NCBI GenBank assembly: GCA_028565635.1
Contig: JAOXYB010023025.1
Coordinates: 1-16,714, forward strand
Direction: 5' to 3'
Length of the DNA stretch: 16,714 bases
Source: Phoronis ovalis
Lineage: Eukaryota; Phoronida; Phoronidae
Position 1 is the first letter of the stretch. The number at the start of each line of letters is the position of its first letter. Position numbers and translations under genes: made by a program. The notes under the pieces are model-generated. The model did not search any database. It was not told the DNA's origin and saw only the letters and a list, made by a program, of their open reading frames with translations. This document shows, in pieces, positions 1 through 10,159 of the stretch.

Positions 1-112
1 CGATATATCTTTATTCCAATCATTTATTGCTGAACTCTAAGGTTTTGCAAAACAATGTATTGAAGTTCATAAAATATACACGGTTACAAAATCTGACTCA
101 TAGCAGACCCTT

Positions 113-130
113 GTCAGGATAGCCGAATGG
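113..130 (+). repeat. tRNA-Leu-like 5' head, possible SINE remnant
   Basis: GTCAGGATAGCCGAATGG closely resembles the first 18 bases of many eukaryotic tRNA-Leu genes, including the A-box-like TAGCCGAATGG. No B box (GGTTCGANNCC type) and no acceptor-stem complement follow at the expected distance, so this is not an intact tRNA gene. It could be the degraded head of a tRNA-derived SINE, or chance. Confidence 0.2.
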
Positions 131-650
131 CCACTAGAAATTATTTTTTTTAAACTACTAAAGACCCGGGAGTAAGGATGTCGAGAAAAGGCCAAATTAT
201 CGACGCCAGTTTCGTGTTATATTTTATTCATCAGAAAGCGTCAAGCCTGAAACTCTTTGACTGTATATAAGCGTCTGAATCAATGCCTATCATGGGCAAT
301 TTATATTTTCCTTTAATTTGTAAGAATTTTTTCCCAGGAGTATCAAAAAGGAAAGACAAAGGCCCAAGAATGAATAAGAGACCATTTTTATAGATTAGTT
401 AGCCTCCGGTTATTCCATTAAAATCATTCTATAGAATATCGTGGATGCTCGTTGCGTCTAGTGTACCATTCAAAACATTTTAATTAAATCGCACAACGAG
501 GTTCAACAAATCACGAAAGCAATTTTTGTAATATCCTAGTTCTGGAAAAAAAATATGACAAATTACTTATCAGATAGTGCAGGATACTGTATAATTGAAT
601 TCTCTGTGCTGTCGCAACCTGTCACGTACGCTAAAAGCTATGGAGGACTC

Positions 651-735
651 ATAGGACAACGTCTCCATCGCGTGCTTGGGGGTTTTGGCCTCTTCGCGTC
701 CTTTGTATTAATTTAATAAGCAGCACGAAATAAAT
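651..735 (+). repeat. CpG-rich patch, copy A of a possible diverged dispersed repeat
   Basis: This segment shares an ordered series of short blocks with 6411-6500. The blocks are ATAGGACAA (651-659), CGTCTCCAT (660-668), CGCGTGCTTGG (669-679) and a TAATAA-rich stretch leading into ATAAATT. The first block and the TTTAATAA block are about 61 bases apart here and about 64 bases apart in the other copy. Both are richer in CpG than their surroundings. Homology is plausible but the copies are far apart in sequence, and no family is recognised. Confidence 0.25.
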
Positions 736-3700
736 TTTAATTTTGACATTGACTTGCAGTGGACTATGGATAATAAAAGGAAAAAAGGTCAAGTTATTTC
801 TTTCAAAATAAAATTGTCTTCTCTTTTACCCCCTATCAGTACTGTATAGTTGGAATGACTGACGTAGTCTAATCGCAATATTTATATACTTAGGTCTACA
901 TAGCGCCAACAATGATTTGCACAAACATTGCAATCTATTATTTTTTATTGACAAAACTTGCTACATCTATAATACGGAAATTATAGGTTACTACACGTAT
1001 TATGTACTCTAAATTTTACAACCAGTTTTTGATGATCATGAATTTTTAATCTGACCTTATAGTGACTTAGTCTTTGTTCGACAGACTATTCACACTAAAA
1101 AAATACAACCCGTTCCATTGGAGTTTTAAAAACAATGCCCATAGTTCTATCATATTTCATTTTAATAATCGGGATGTTCCCAGCCGTTTTTAATATTATG
1201 CGCCATAAACATGCTACTATACGCACACAACAGGATAGATAAGCTCATTAGGTACACATAAAAAATCAATATTTTACAATGGGTCACTACTGTTTGCTAT
1301 ATATTGAAGTTGCAGTTTATATTTAAAACGGGACATCTACTCTATCGTGTCGAATGCAATATTGATTTTTCAATTTTTGCAAGGCGGAATCTGGGGTGTG
1401 TAATAAGTCGATCTAAGATAAAGACTAAAGTATGAGCAGTGTAATTACTTGTAAGAAATAAAAATGTACTCCATCCACGCCTTATTTATTGTATGTGCGT
1501 TTGTCATTTCCTGTTACCAAGTTAAACCAAATTATTAATCATAATTAAGATACGGAGGCGGATTCAGCACCATGTGAATGTGGATATTTTTTCTAATATT
1601 AAAGTAGACGAAGTTTAGTTTCTGACCATGCAGATACATCGTTTTATTATAAAGCTGTAGTCAATTATTGACATTTCGCGACCCAACCTATATATCACCC
1701 AACCACGATTGCAAGTAAACAATTCTAACTGAAAATAGAACAAAAACATAACGAGAGACCGCTCGTGATAGTACAGTGAAAGAATAATGAAAACAAGAAT
1801 GTTATCAAATTGCTGTCCACTGAGAGTTTGTGTCATATTTCGGTCTGTCTCGGAAAAATATGATGTTGCGTAGGTAATACCAATGTAGTAGACTACTACT
1901 ACAGTTTAAAAGTTATTTACAATTAAGACTTTGCAACTAAACTACGTTATCAATTTCACTATCCAATATCAACGCATACAATCTATCTGCATTGATCATA
2001 ATATATAAATCCATATTCTTTTATTTGAGACGGACACTAAAATTTACCGTAGCTTAGTCTTAACATTAGATGAAGCTAAAATTGACAGACACGACAGCAT
2101 CAAAAAGAGCTTACATGAGGTTGAACACGAACTGTGGCTTTTTTTACTTCAGTTATATTAATTAAGTAACGACACTTAAAATACTTTTTACACCGTAACT
2201 AGATGAAATTCAACCCCATTCGATACTCATACACATTCCCCTGAATGTATTTACCGTCTAATTTACTAGTCTGAGCTGGAAGCCTATGCATTTTCTTCGT
2301 GTTATAACATGTCCAAATATATTTTTTTATAGTTTTACAATAAGGAAATACGGGTAATTTCAAATTTTCATTTTCATTAAATTTTGACATCCACAAGCTA
2401 ACCGTATTAATGGATTGTAGTCATAAATAAATAGGAAGTATGGGAAGAGATTCATCTAGGTCCTGCGTATGCCAATGTAAAATTAAAATTGCAACATCTT
2501 GGTCTGTTTTATTATTTATGAGGTATACGAAGTATGCCCTTTTCGCATATCTCTATAAATAACCAACTTTAAGGGTGTAAAAGAATCATTTAAACAAATT
2601 ATGCCGTGTCATAACTGATCAATTTTCGTCGATTGATATTAAAAAATGATTGCCAACAATTCTAAACGTAAATTGAACGTGAACTGTCCAGTTTAGATAG
2701 TGTTTATGACGTGTGTGATATTTTTAGATGTATCAAGGCGATAAAGAGTAATACAATAAGCAATCTTTAATACACCAAAACAAATACAGTCCTTTCTAAT
2801 TTGCATTTTTCACTCGTAAGTAGCTGTGTCCGGAGACGCAAATATTCAGACCCAAAGGAATTCCATGCGCGACAAACAATTCCAGCCCACTTGGGTATGA
2901 TGCCAGTGAAAGAGAAACGAAAATCAAGTTAACAATACGTGATCATACAAGCTTTATAATTAGGTTATTTTCATAGTGATTAATAATCGCACCAAAATTA
3001 TATAAGTAACCGCCAGCTAAAAAGTACTACTCGTTATTCACACCGAGTTCAATACCCAGAGAGGAGCTTAGAAAATAACGACCGAGATACATTATAGCAA
3101 ACATTTCTTATTCCCATATTTAATTACACATAAAGCGAAATTCAATTTCGTAAATCCTTTCTTATTTATATAGCTTATCTAATGACTGTTTATTTCTGGG
3201 TGGACTGTAGAACATTTTATAACCCGCTTTTTCAGACAGATAGATGATGACCGACAGATCGATGAAGGTCATCCTTCTCGTACTCTCATTAACCCGAAGT
3301 AGAAAATGGTATGTTTCGGATGAAAACTGCTGACTAACTGTACACGACAAGAACATAATAAAAAATACGACACTGAACACATCTTCTACGGCTGCCTCAT
3401 TACATTGACCAAATAAAGAAATTAATATAATAAAATGCAATAAGGATATAACAAACAAGCGGTAAAATGTTTAAAGGAGACTGACGAGGATATGAAAAAT
3501 GAAGGCAACGAAGTATACATAAATCAAAACAATATTAATGCAAAATTCCCTTTGTTTCAACAAACTCATCAGTGTAAAAGGTAACAGGCCAATGATTCTA
3601 TTATAATGGCTATGCGTAATTTTCCAGTTCTATAGACTAAAAACATATATTCGTTATTACTTAGTACATATCCCATAAAATAAATAGATCATGCAAGTTG

Positions 3701-4122
3701 ATTGGATTTTCGTAATGGAACTGCCACACGAATGCCACGCGTCCGGCCTTTAATGAACCTTAGTGTTATTTTCTCTCCTTGTATGCAGGCCCTTATGAAA
3801 AGAATATATTCAGAGCGATCAATAATATTAAATAGGCTGATTCAAGATTCACGTTTAAACCCCGCATATTATTGCCTGGGACAGCTGGTGTACTCGATTC
3901 TGATTGGTTAGCGGCTCGTGCCAACTGTCATTGTCCTATCAGAGTGTAATTGCTGTGTATATTAAATATATCCTGTTAAATATTGGCCCGTGATAAACTA
4001 TAGACTATATAACATAGATAAATGGATTTTATAGTTCTATAGGCATATAGTACCAGGGCAGTTTTATCGATCAATATTTTAAGAGTTAAGTGTGTAAGAC
4101 TATACCGAAAATTCAATCATCC

Positions 4123-4142
4123 CAGTTCTAAAAGGAGAACTG
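4123..4142 (+). repeat. Perfect hairpin upstream of the NOL4-like start codon
   Basis: CAGTTCT (4123-4129) and AGAACTG (4136-4142) are exact reverse complements separated by a 6-base loop. The hairpin lies 111 bases before the ATG, so it would fall in the 5' leader or proximal promoter. The 7-bp stem could be an RNA hairpin or a palindromic binding site. The AGAACTG half resembles half-sites of dimeric regulators, but no specific factor can be named. Confidence 0.5.
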
Positions 4143-4253
4143 AAGACCTTTTAAGACAGTAAAGTAGAATCTCAGTTATTCTAAACATCTGGATATTGTA
4201 ACAGACGTCCGATATAAATCGTACTATTCGGAACAGACTGTGAGGAATAAAAA

Positions 4254-4547
4254 ATGGGAGACAATGAAGGGAATACGACAGCTACGCTCAAAGGACACAC
4301 GTTGGATAGGAATAGTGAACAGTATAAGAGTTTTCAGAAATGGGCTCTTCAGAATTATGGCGATTCCGGTAAAACTAAGACTGTTACACGTAAAAAGTAT
4401 AATCGTATCGTGCGTACCTTGCTAGAGCAAGAAGATTCGTATTCTGTTGAAAACTCAAAGTTTCGTTTCTGGGTAAAAGCTAAAGGTTTCATACTAGGTG
4501 ACGGTCCCGACGGTGAAAAGATTTTGTACATCCCAACAAAAATTTCG
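4254..4547 (+). CDS. NOL4: NOL4-like nucleolar protein, exon 1 (residues 1-98)
   Basis: This exon encodes the conserved N-terminal domain of the NOL4/NOL4L family, nuclear and nucleolar proteins without a settled biochemical activity. Residues 24-54 run from YKSFQKW through YGDSGKTKTVTRKKY, the family signature, and nearly match the vertebrate protein. Residues 69-82 (KFRFWVKAKGFILG) are the second conserved block, and LYIPTK at 91-96 the third. TRKKYNR (45-51) is a basic patch that could contribute to nuclear localisation. The N terminus has about 16 more residues before the conserved block than human NOL4. The start is well fixed: an in-frame TAA (4248-4250) sits just upstream, and the ATG has A at -3 and G at +4. 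The exon ends TTTCG with donor GTAAGT at 4548, phase 0. The antisense strand is also open here but shows no family features. Confidence 0.9.
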
Positions 4548-6065
4548 GTAAGTATAAACAATCTTTTAATATGTAGTCTCATATTAATCTTCTCATGGTT
4601 AAGCAAATAACAGCCCGTCTGGTTTTATCATATGGCCGGAATATTAGTTTGGCTTTAGTGTGCTGGATTTCTTCGCAATATGTTTTTTTACGTTTCCCAT
4701 GATATTGACAGAGGATCTACGTCAGCTAGGCATCGTAATTTTATACAGGGATTTTAGTATATAACACCCACAAGTCCCTGGTATTCAATGGAGATTTTTT
4801 TTCTCACTTCTGACTATCAGACAAGAAATTTTGGCTACTGAAATATGAGATCTGGATATCGCAATCTATAAGACTATACTAATAGAGATATGAATAAAAA
4901 ATACAGTGGAAAAGCAGCTTGCTTTGAACAAAGGTTACCACTGCTGAAAATTATCAGGCATGTCGGAAATAACCAGATACTGGAGTTAAATTCTCAAGTT
5001 TATTTTAAGTTTAATATAACTGAAAATTACCGATTTGGAAACCATTATTATTGGAATCGACAGTTTCTTTGTTTCTCACGTTTCATATACCCATTTCAAT
5101 AGGACAAAATGAGTTCGGTCGATAAGAGTATGGTATGCGTATACAGACGGGTCTATTTACCGGCATATGGAAATAACACACAAGTCAATATGAATCCAAT
5201 GAGATATTTTTAGGTATTGGAAGCAGTCCGTTCTCTATTTGACCCATCTCTATATTTAGTAAGATCGAAACGTACACATGGTATCCAATTAGATTATCAA
5301 AGGTAAACTTCGCAGCTGTCCCGAGCGTACTAAAATTTCTGATAACAAGCATTATTTAACAAATTTTTCACCAAGATTTTATTAATAAAATGTATGCCAA
5401 AATCGCAGGAATATAATAGCATGTTTGTTGGGGAGAGTCCGCGATAAATCTTCTCGGATTCTTAGGTTGTTTATCCCAGAAAATAACGTAATCGGCCCCG
5501 AAAGCAAAGTTCTTCTAGAGACACCGTTTAACTTTGTAATTGGAGGACCCTTGGTGGAGCTTAGCGGATGGATAAAATTATTGTGGCATTGAACTAAAGC
5601 ATCAATATAGACATTTCCAGAATCTAAACTGACAGAATTTGATTTCTATTAAGAAGAATCATTTTTAAGTTGAAGTGCTGACTGCTAGATAGGCTAATCC
5701 TGTTGCATTATGCCGCGTGTGCATGTTACCGCTGCTACGCTAGCATAATACCTGTATTGTTCTTTACTTACAGTTTCAAAAAAAATGTTGTATAAAGATA
5801 AATGCGAGATAATTGAGGTAGATTCATTTATAATATATACAAGTCCCATAAATCATCAGACGACTCGAATCTGGGACACGAAAATACGGGATAATTGTTC
5901 GAGGAACATATGTAAAAAATGAAAATATATTGGCTCTGAATAATTTATTGTTGCGCTATCAGGTTGATTGAGTAGCACAAAGCAACAGTGGGCGTATCCA
6001 AAAACACAAACATAACCCATAGCAACCAAAGCTAGCTTGTGACCATTTTTAAAAACGTTACACTG

Positions 6066-6089
6066 ACTTTTATAAATATATATAAAAGT
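6066..6089. repeat. Perfect 9-bp inverted repeat
   Basis: ACTTTTATA (6066-6074) and TATAAAAGT (6081-6089) are exact reverse complements around a 6-base AT centre. Both strands carry a TATAAAAG box facing outward. It could act as a cruciform or a bidirectional TATA element, but no transcript evidence is visible. Confidence 0.45.
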
Positions 6090-6410
6090 ACCGGCAGGAT
6101 ACTTTACATTTGGCGCCTATAGTATGTTAGTGTACCAACGCAATTGATTTAACTATGAAACAAGTGCGAGTGGCTCCAGCTATGAGACTGGAAGCATTTG
6201 CTTATAGAACTATATATATGTACTATTCATTTTTTAAGTAAAAATAATTTATTTTAAAAAGCCTGAGTTTCAGGACAGGTAGTCATTGGGCTATATGAAC
6301 AGTGATTTTTACCTACTGCATAAAAAGTTATCGAGAAATAAAAAGTAACAGATTTTTGTGTTAAGGTATAAATTTTATTCTGTATTAGAGCCATAGGTTA
6401 TTCAACTGAG

Positions 6411-6500
6411 ATAGGACAAAATAAACGTCCCCATGGTTTCGGATCGTGTCTTGGAACTGTGTGGACGCATTATTTTTTAATAACACGCGAGCAGATAAAT
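6411..6500 (+). repeat. CpG-rich patch, copy B of a possible diverged dispersed repeat
   Basis: ATAGGACAA (6411-6419), CGTCCCCAT (6426-6434), CGTGTCTTGG (6445-6454) and a TTTTTAATAACA stretch leading to GATAAATT occur in the same order and nearly the same spacing as at 651-735. This copy lies inside intron 1. Divergence is high, so the call rests on collinearity rather than identity. Confidence 0.25.
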
Positions 6501-6551
6501 TGAAAAGTTGCCTCTATTTAAATCAATCACTCCTCGTTATTTACATACACA

Positions 6552-6559
6552 TGACGTCA
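6552..6559. promoter_or_regulatory. Full cAMP-response element TGACGTCA
   Basis: The complete palindromic CRE, the consensus for CREB/ATF bZIP dimers, is followed by TCG. The same 11-base string TGACGTCATCG recurs at 9179-9189 in this intron. By base composition I would expect well under one TGACGTCA in a window this size. It is a candidate intronic enhancer site; occupancy is unknown. Confidence 0.4.
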
Positions 6560-6940
6560 TCGTCTGACAAAACATTGCTTCAATAATTTATGAATTAATT
6601 TTAATATTAAATTCTTATAACACCTTTCAAAGCAGTTATTGGTGAAGTCCTACTCATAAGTTATTCATATTATCTGCAAAACATGTGCAAATAATCCTAG
6701 CACTACACTTGGTAATACGTTAGTACGTTATCTAGCCAACGTATGTGTCATGTATATGATTGTTTAAATCTATGATAACGTAGTACAGACTCAAACAGCA
6801 TTTAAATTATTAGAAACGAAAAAAATTAAGTAAAATTGTTTCCTTCAGTTTAGTCGGATTTATATGAAAATGTTAGTAAGGTCTAAAGTGTATTAAAATG
6901 TGAAGCCACACAGTCATCAGCATACGCAAAACCATAAAAG

Positions 6941-6970
6941 TTAGTCTTTATTAGTCTTTATTAGTCTTTA
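6941..6970 (+). repeat. Tandem repeat, three copies of TTAGTCTTTA
   Basis: Three perfect, head-to-tail copies of a 10-base unit cover 30 bases. It is a young minisatellite-like array, since the copies are identical. No function is implied. It should be length-polymorphic. Confidence 0.95.
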
Positions 6971-7148
6971 CTATAGACCAGTATTGATTTTTGTAAATTG
7001 TGAATGTCCCAAATAAAATTTACCGAGATTTTCTATAGACAACGAATGCATGTTATTTCAATAGCTGTCTGAAATTTACATCGATCGATATGTCAGCTTC
7101 TTCTTTGTTTTGAAATAACACTGGGACATACTAAGTCTGATTAGACGG

Positions 7149-7167
7149 GATTTTTAAATTAAAAATC
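7149..7167. repeat. 19-base near-perfect palindrome
   Basis: GATTTTTAA and TTAAAAATC are exact reverse complements around a single A at 7158. In RNA the stem could extend by a G-U and a G-C pair, though a one-base loop means the innermost pairs would open. It may be a palindromic protein site or simple AT-rich coincidence. Confidence 0.5.
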
Positions 7168-7558
7168 TCAGGTGTGTCTGTCGTTTCACATTTATTAGAA
7201 CATAATTACACTGTGTGGATAGAGTAGTCAGTTACAAATTCTAAAATAGGTGAAAGAGTTTATTAGTAATTTTCTAAAAGGACAAGTACGTCTTACAGCG
7301 AGTCGAAATGCATTTGTGTAAGATATGGCAATTTTTTTAAATTTATTGAAATAGTAATAGTAGCTCGACAAAAATGACTAAGCCAAATTATTACCTAAGC
7401 TTTTTGATACTCCTGCGTACACGCCTGCCTGCAAAGTTACGGTCTCTGAGAATAAGTTTGCACAATATGTTAGTTATGGTAGATTATGCTTGTGCCAGGT
7501 AGATCATTAAATTCCTTCTGTGGACCGTGTCATTATATTAGCTGAACTGCTTGTTTCA

Positions 7559-7590
7559 TTAATTGCTAAAAGCAAGGACTTAATTGCTAA
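7559..7590 (+). repeat. Spaced 11-base direct repeat TTAATTGCTAA
   Basis: Identical copies lie at 7559-7569 and 7580-7590, with starts 21 bases apart (two helical turns). Each contains a TAATTG homeodomain-type core. A pair of identical TAATTG sites on one DNA face is the kind of arrangement seen in developmental enhancers, though in AT-rich DNA such cores are common. Confidence 0.5.
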
Positions 7591-9178
7591 GTTACCACAG
7601 ACGCTTTCACAAGGCAGATATGAATAAGCTTTAATCATTTTTTTTGACAAGTAAACTCAAAAATCACACAATAATACTACAAAATCTGAAACCTTTCAGG
7701 AAAGACCTTAAAAATACGAACGAAAACTTAGTTTTAAATGAATTAGAAATCGCATAATTTTTTATACCAATATTTGACAGCATTTTAGCCATAACTTTCA
7801 TTGTACATGCATTTAAGTTTATTATTTTATTATATAAATTATATATTTATTATAATACTGACTCCGTTATGCGTATAAAAGTTTCAACAGAGGTTTCGAC
7901 AGGTGTTTGTGCGCTATGAACTTCAAAAGGAATAGCTATCTGCACAAGCTATACTCTTCTATAGTAGTCTCTCTATTGTTATCTCGTACAAAAATGTACA
8001 TAGCTGTTTTTAAAAAAAAATAACACTTTCCATAAATTTAACGTAACAGGTCATTGTCCCCTTGAATGTGTTAAACTGTTGGCAGCAAACTCTACAGTTC
8101 ATGAATTATGTATATAAGCACAAAAGACATATGCAGTATATACCAAAAAAAAACCTGTCGAAGCTTTCATTCGAGGACACAATACAAAAGAATGATTAAT
8201 TAATAATTAATATGTAGATGACTAATTGTTCGAAGATTCTGTTATTGAAATAATTTTGTCTAGAGTTGCTAAATGTTTACTTCTCAGAAAATATTTAAAT
8301 GGCTAAATAACCGTATCATGTAGTTGACGTATTATTACTTTTAAATACTCAAGCACTTTCTTGTTCGTGGAGGTTTTGTTCTAATCTTTAGAATAATTGT
8401 GCTAGATAAGGGATATTTGTACAAAGGTCATGTAATAAATTACCTTAAGATGTGTCGGTTACCGTAGAAACTATTCGCTTTTATTCAGCTGCGTCACAGC
8501 TTGCCCCAAGCACAGTGGTTCTATCCTATTATATGTACTGTATACAATATAAATATTGCTATTAGGCTGGGATTATTTATTTCTCTGAAGTTGCTATGGA
8601 AATATAATCTACCTTTGCTTCGAAACTATGAGCCTGTTTTTTGTTTGTTTCAAAGAACAAAAAAATATTTTATAGATACCTGAAAAAATGTATTGAGAGT
8701 TTGCTGTTAAAAAAGCCTGCGATCGCAAAGCATTGTTAAAAACAAAGTCAATTTAATCTAATTAAAATTGTGACAAAATGTTTTACAACGTAAAAAGGTA
8801 GCTCTTTTTTGATTTTGACATTTTTATATTCTTGTTATATAGTCATTAACGGAGTACAAGTCCAATGTAAGTATCGTCAGTTATAACAAAGTTAACGACA
8901 AAGTAATAAATGCACTTTAATACACAGCTTGAATCATAAATTGACATTATACAAGATGAATTAAAATATTACTTCGGTAAATTCGGTGATTATTTTTTAT
9001 GTTGCATAAAATTATTATAAGACTAACCTCAAATAATATTATATTTCAGGATGAATATTTAATTTGATTTAATTACTGAAGTGACATTAAAACAATTTTA
9101 CACAAAAACTGCACGTACATATATACATGTAAAACTTGGGATAAACAAACACAGTGTATATATTGTGGGTAGATATAT

Positions 9179-9186
9179 TGACGTCA
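9179..9186. promoter_or_regulatory. Second full CRE, TGACGTCA
   Basis: This is the second perfect CRE in intron 1, again followed by TCG, about 2.6 kb downstream of the first and about 830 bases before exon 2. The shared TCG extension may reflect a common preferred site or chance. Confidence 0.4.
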
Positions 9187-10001
9187 TCGAAATTGCCAAT
9201 TCCTATCACTGTGAAAACTTCCTCCTAAAACAAGAAACACTTTAAAGATCACGTTATTACCAACTGTGTGATTATCACTCAATTACCCGTGGATGTGCGT
9301 GGAATGTTAAAAAAAACAACTTCGGTTACCATGGTTTTCTTTCAACTTATTTCCTCCTAGATGCAAAGGGACGCGACAAGAAGGCAAGTGTCCGATCGAT
9401 ACGAGGAACACGAACTTTATCACAATTAATCATGTTCAACCTTAAGTGAAAAGTAATTTAAAACCTCAATAAAAGTAATGTAAATTTTTCGTTTCTTAGA
9501 TTAGAATTAGCCGATTCTTTTATTCTATAACCACTCGAACTTGCCACCCCCGCTACCCATTATCAATTGTAATAAAATGCAACAGAATACACCACGAGGA
9601 TATGATACTTCGTAAAAAAACTCATTTACTATACATGTATGCCTGGGACCGAGAAAAAGACATCTCCTCATATTGAATGATATCACTGGTGCTGGTGAAC
9701 TGTATAATTAAACAAATTACGAATCTACGACTTGTGAGGGCATGCACATCCTGATTCGTGCTTCTGCGAGCGAGTGAATATTTCCATATAAAGTGCTCTT
9801 TGAAATACAAGCTTCTGTAGGGTTGATAATAAATTTGTCTTTTCAAGAAATTACCGTTCTCAATGTAAAACGGATAAGACGATGTATTTTCCGAACAATG
9901 CATTCTTTTGCTAACAAATATATTTCAAAGTTGTGAATTACGTTTTACCTAGCTCGTCCACTTTAACTAGAAACAATGATTAGATATAGGAATGTATTAT
10001 C

Positions 10002-10018
10002 TGTTTTTTTAGGTAAGT
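10002..10018 (+). promoter_or_regulatory. Acceptor-donor juxtaposition at exon 2 start (possible recursive splice site)
   Basis: A pyrimidine tract and TTTTTTTAG end intron 1 at 10012. The exon begins immediately with GTAAGT (10013-10018), the perfect donor hexamer. This is the layout of a recursive-splicing ratchet point or RS-exon. Joining exon 1 (ending TTTCG) to exon 2 yields TTTCG-GTAAGT, the same 11 bases found across the original exon 1 donor. The later AGs at 10016-10017 and 10024-10025 would break the frame, so 10013 is the coding acceptor. Use of GTAAGT as a donor in vivo is inference. Confidence 0.5.
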
Positions 10019-10159
10019 CCACAAGGTGCCGCTGAAACACCGAAGGAATATAAGCGAGTGGCTATTGTAGAAGATTTCTTCGACATCATCTATGACGTTC
10101 ATGTGGAAATGGAAGGCCGGGGGGGCAAGCATGCCGGACAAAAAAGAACATACAGAGCA
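10013..10159 (+). CDS. NOL4: NOL4-like nucleolar protein, exon 2 (residues 99-147)
   Basis: This is an internal exon of 49 codons, phase 0 at both ends. After a short linker it encodes KRVAIVEDFFDIIYDVHVE (residues 112-130) and GKHAGQKRTYRA (136-147), both strongly matching the NOL4/NOL4L family. The segment between them (MEGRG) is some residues shorter than in vertebrate NOL4. H128 and H138, with C167 and C170 of exon 3, form a pattern like the H2C2 zinc-binding domain of integrases; GKHAGQKRTYR corresponds to the GHxGxxKT part of that domain. Zinc binding is inferred. The downstream donor is GCA-GTACGT, weaker than the GTAAGT at the exon's own first base. Skipping this exon would keep the frame but remove both histidines. 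The acceptor AG is at 10011-10012, after a seven-T run. Confidence 0.88.

Larger units (their letters stand above)
1..4253. other. Upstream non-coding region of the NOL4-like gene
   Basis: No coding region can be supported here on either strand. Open frames are short, lack recognisable domains and have the amino-acid bias expected of AT-rich DNA. Points of structure are a tRNA-like 5' head at 113-130, a CpG-rich patch at about 610-735, and a perfect 7-bp hairpin at 4123-4142. The last 100 or so bases before the ATG should be 5' UTR or core promoter. A TATA-like GATATAAAT lies at about 4210-4218, which would give a very short leader. Alternatively an AG at 4203-4204 could be an acceptor for an upstream non-coding exon, but its pyrimidine tract is poor. 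The transcription start is not resolved. Confidence 0.7.
4548..10012 (+). other. Intron 1 of the NOL4-like gene (5465 bases)
   Basis: The intron is bounded by donor GTAAGT (4548-4553) and acceptor TTTTTTTAG ending at 10012. It joins exons in phase 0. No internal coding exon is supported. A 67-codon stop-to-stop frame at 5389-5592 was checked and rejected, because its possible acceptors are out of phase with exon 1. Contents of note are a 9-bp inverted repeat (6066-6089), the second CpG-rich patch (6411-6500), two perfect CRE sites (6552, 9179), a 10-base unit repeated three times (6941-6970), a 19-base near-palindrome (7149-7167), a spaced 11-base direct repeat (7559-7590) and a TGCGATCGCA palindrome (8718-8727). 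The rest is AT-rich sequence in which nothing else stands out. Confidence 0.85.

Noticed and set aside
3162-3458. Minus-strand open frame of 98 codons with a signal-peptide-like hydrophobic start
   Set aside because: No recognisable domain, hydrophobic bias is expected from AT-rich DNA, and no splice or promoter context supports it. Kept only as a low-probability small secreted protein.
4240-4425. Second plus-strand frame overlapping exon 1
   Set aside because: It begins at a GTG and lies in another frame of a strongly conserved coding exon, so it is a shadow.
4355-4606. Minus-strand open frame opposite exon 1
   Set aside because: It is the antisense shadow of the conserved NOL4 exon and shows no family features.
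5389-5592. 67-codon stop-to-stop frame in intron 1, somewhat GC-richer than its surroundings
   Set aside because: It has no Met start. Candidate acceptors at 5407-5408, 5418-5419 and 5434-5437 are out of phase with exon 1, and no good donor follows. It matches no family I know.
7804-7860. Dense TTATTA/TATATA stretch
   Set aside because: Only imperfect inverted repeats. It looks like ordinary AT-rich low-complexity DNA, not an origin or a mobile-element end.
8718-8727. TGCGATCGCA palindrome containing the cyanobacterial HIP1 octamer GCGATCGC
   Set aside because: A single occurrence in an animal gene intron; the cyanobacterial association does not apply.
9622-9903. Minus-strand open frame of 93 codons in intron 1
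   Set aside because: No domain, low complexity of hydrophobic and aromatic residues, and no supporting signals; length is within chance for six frames over this window.
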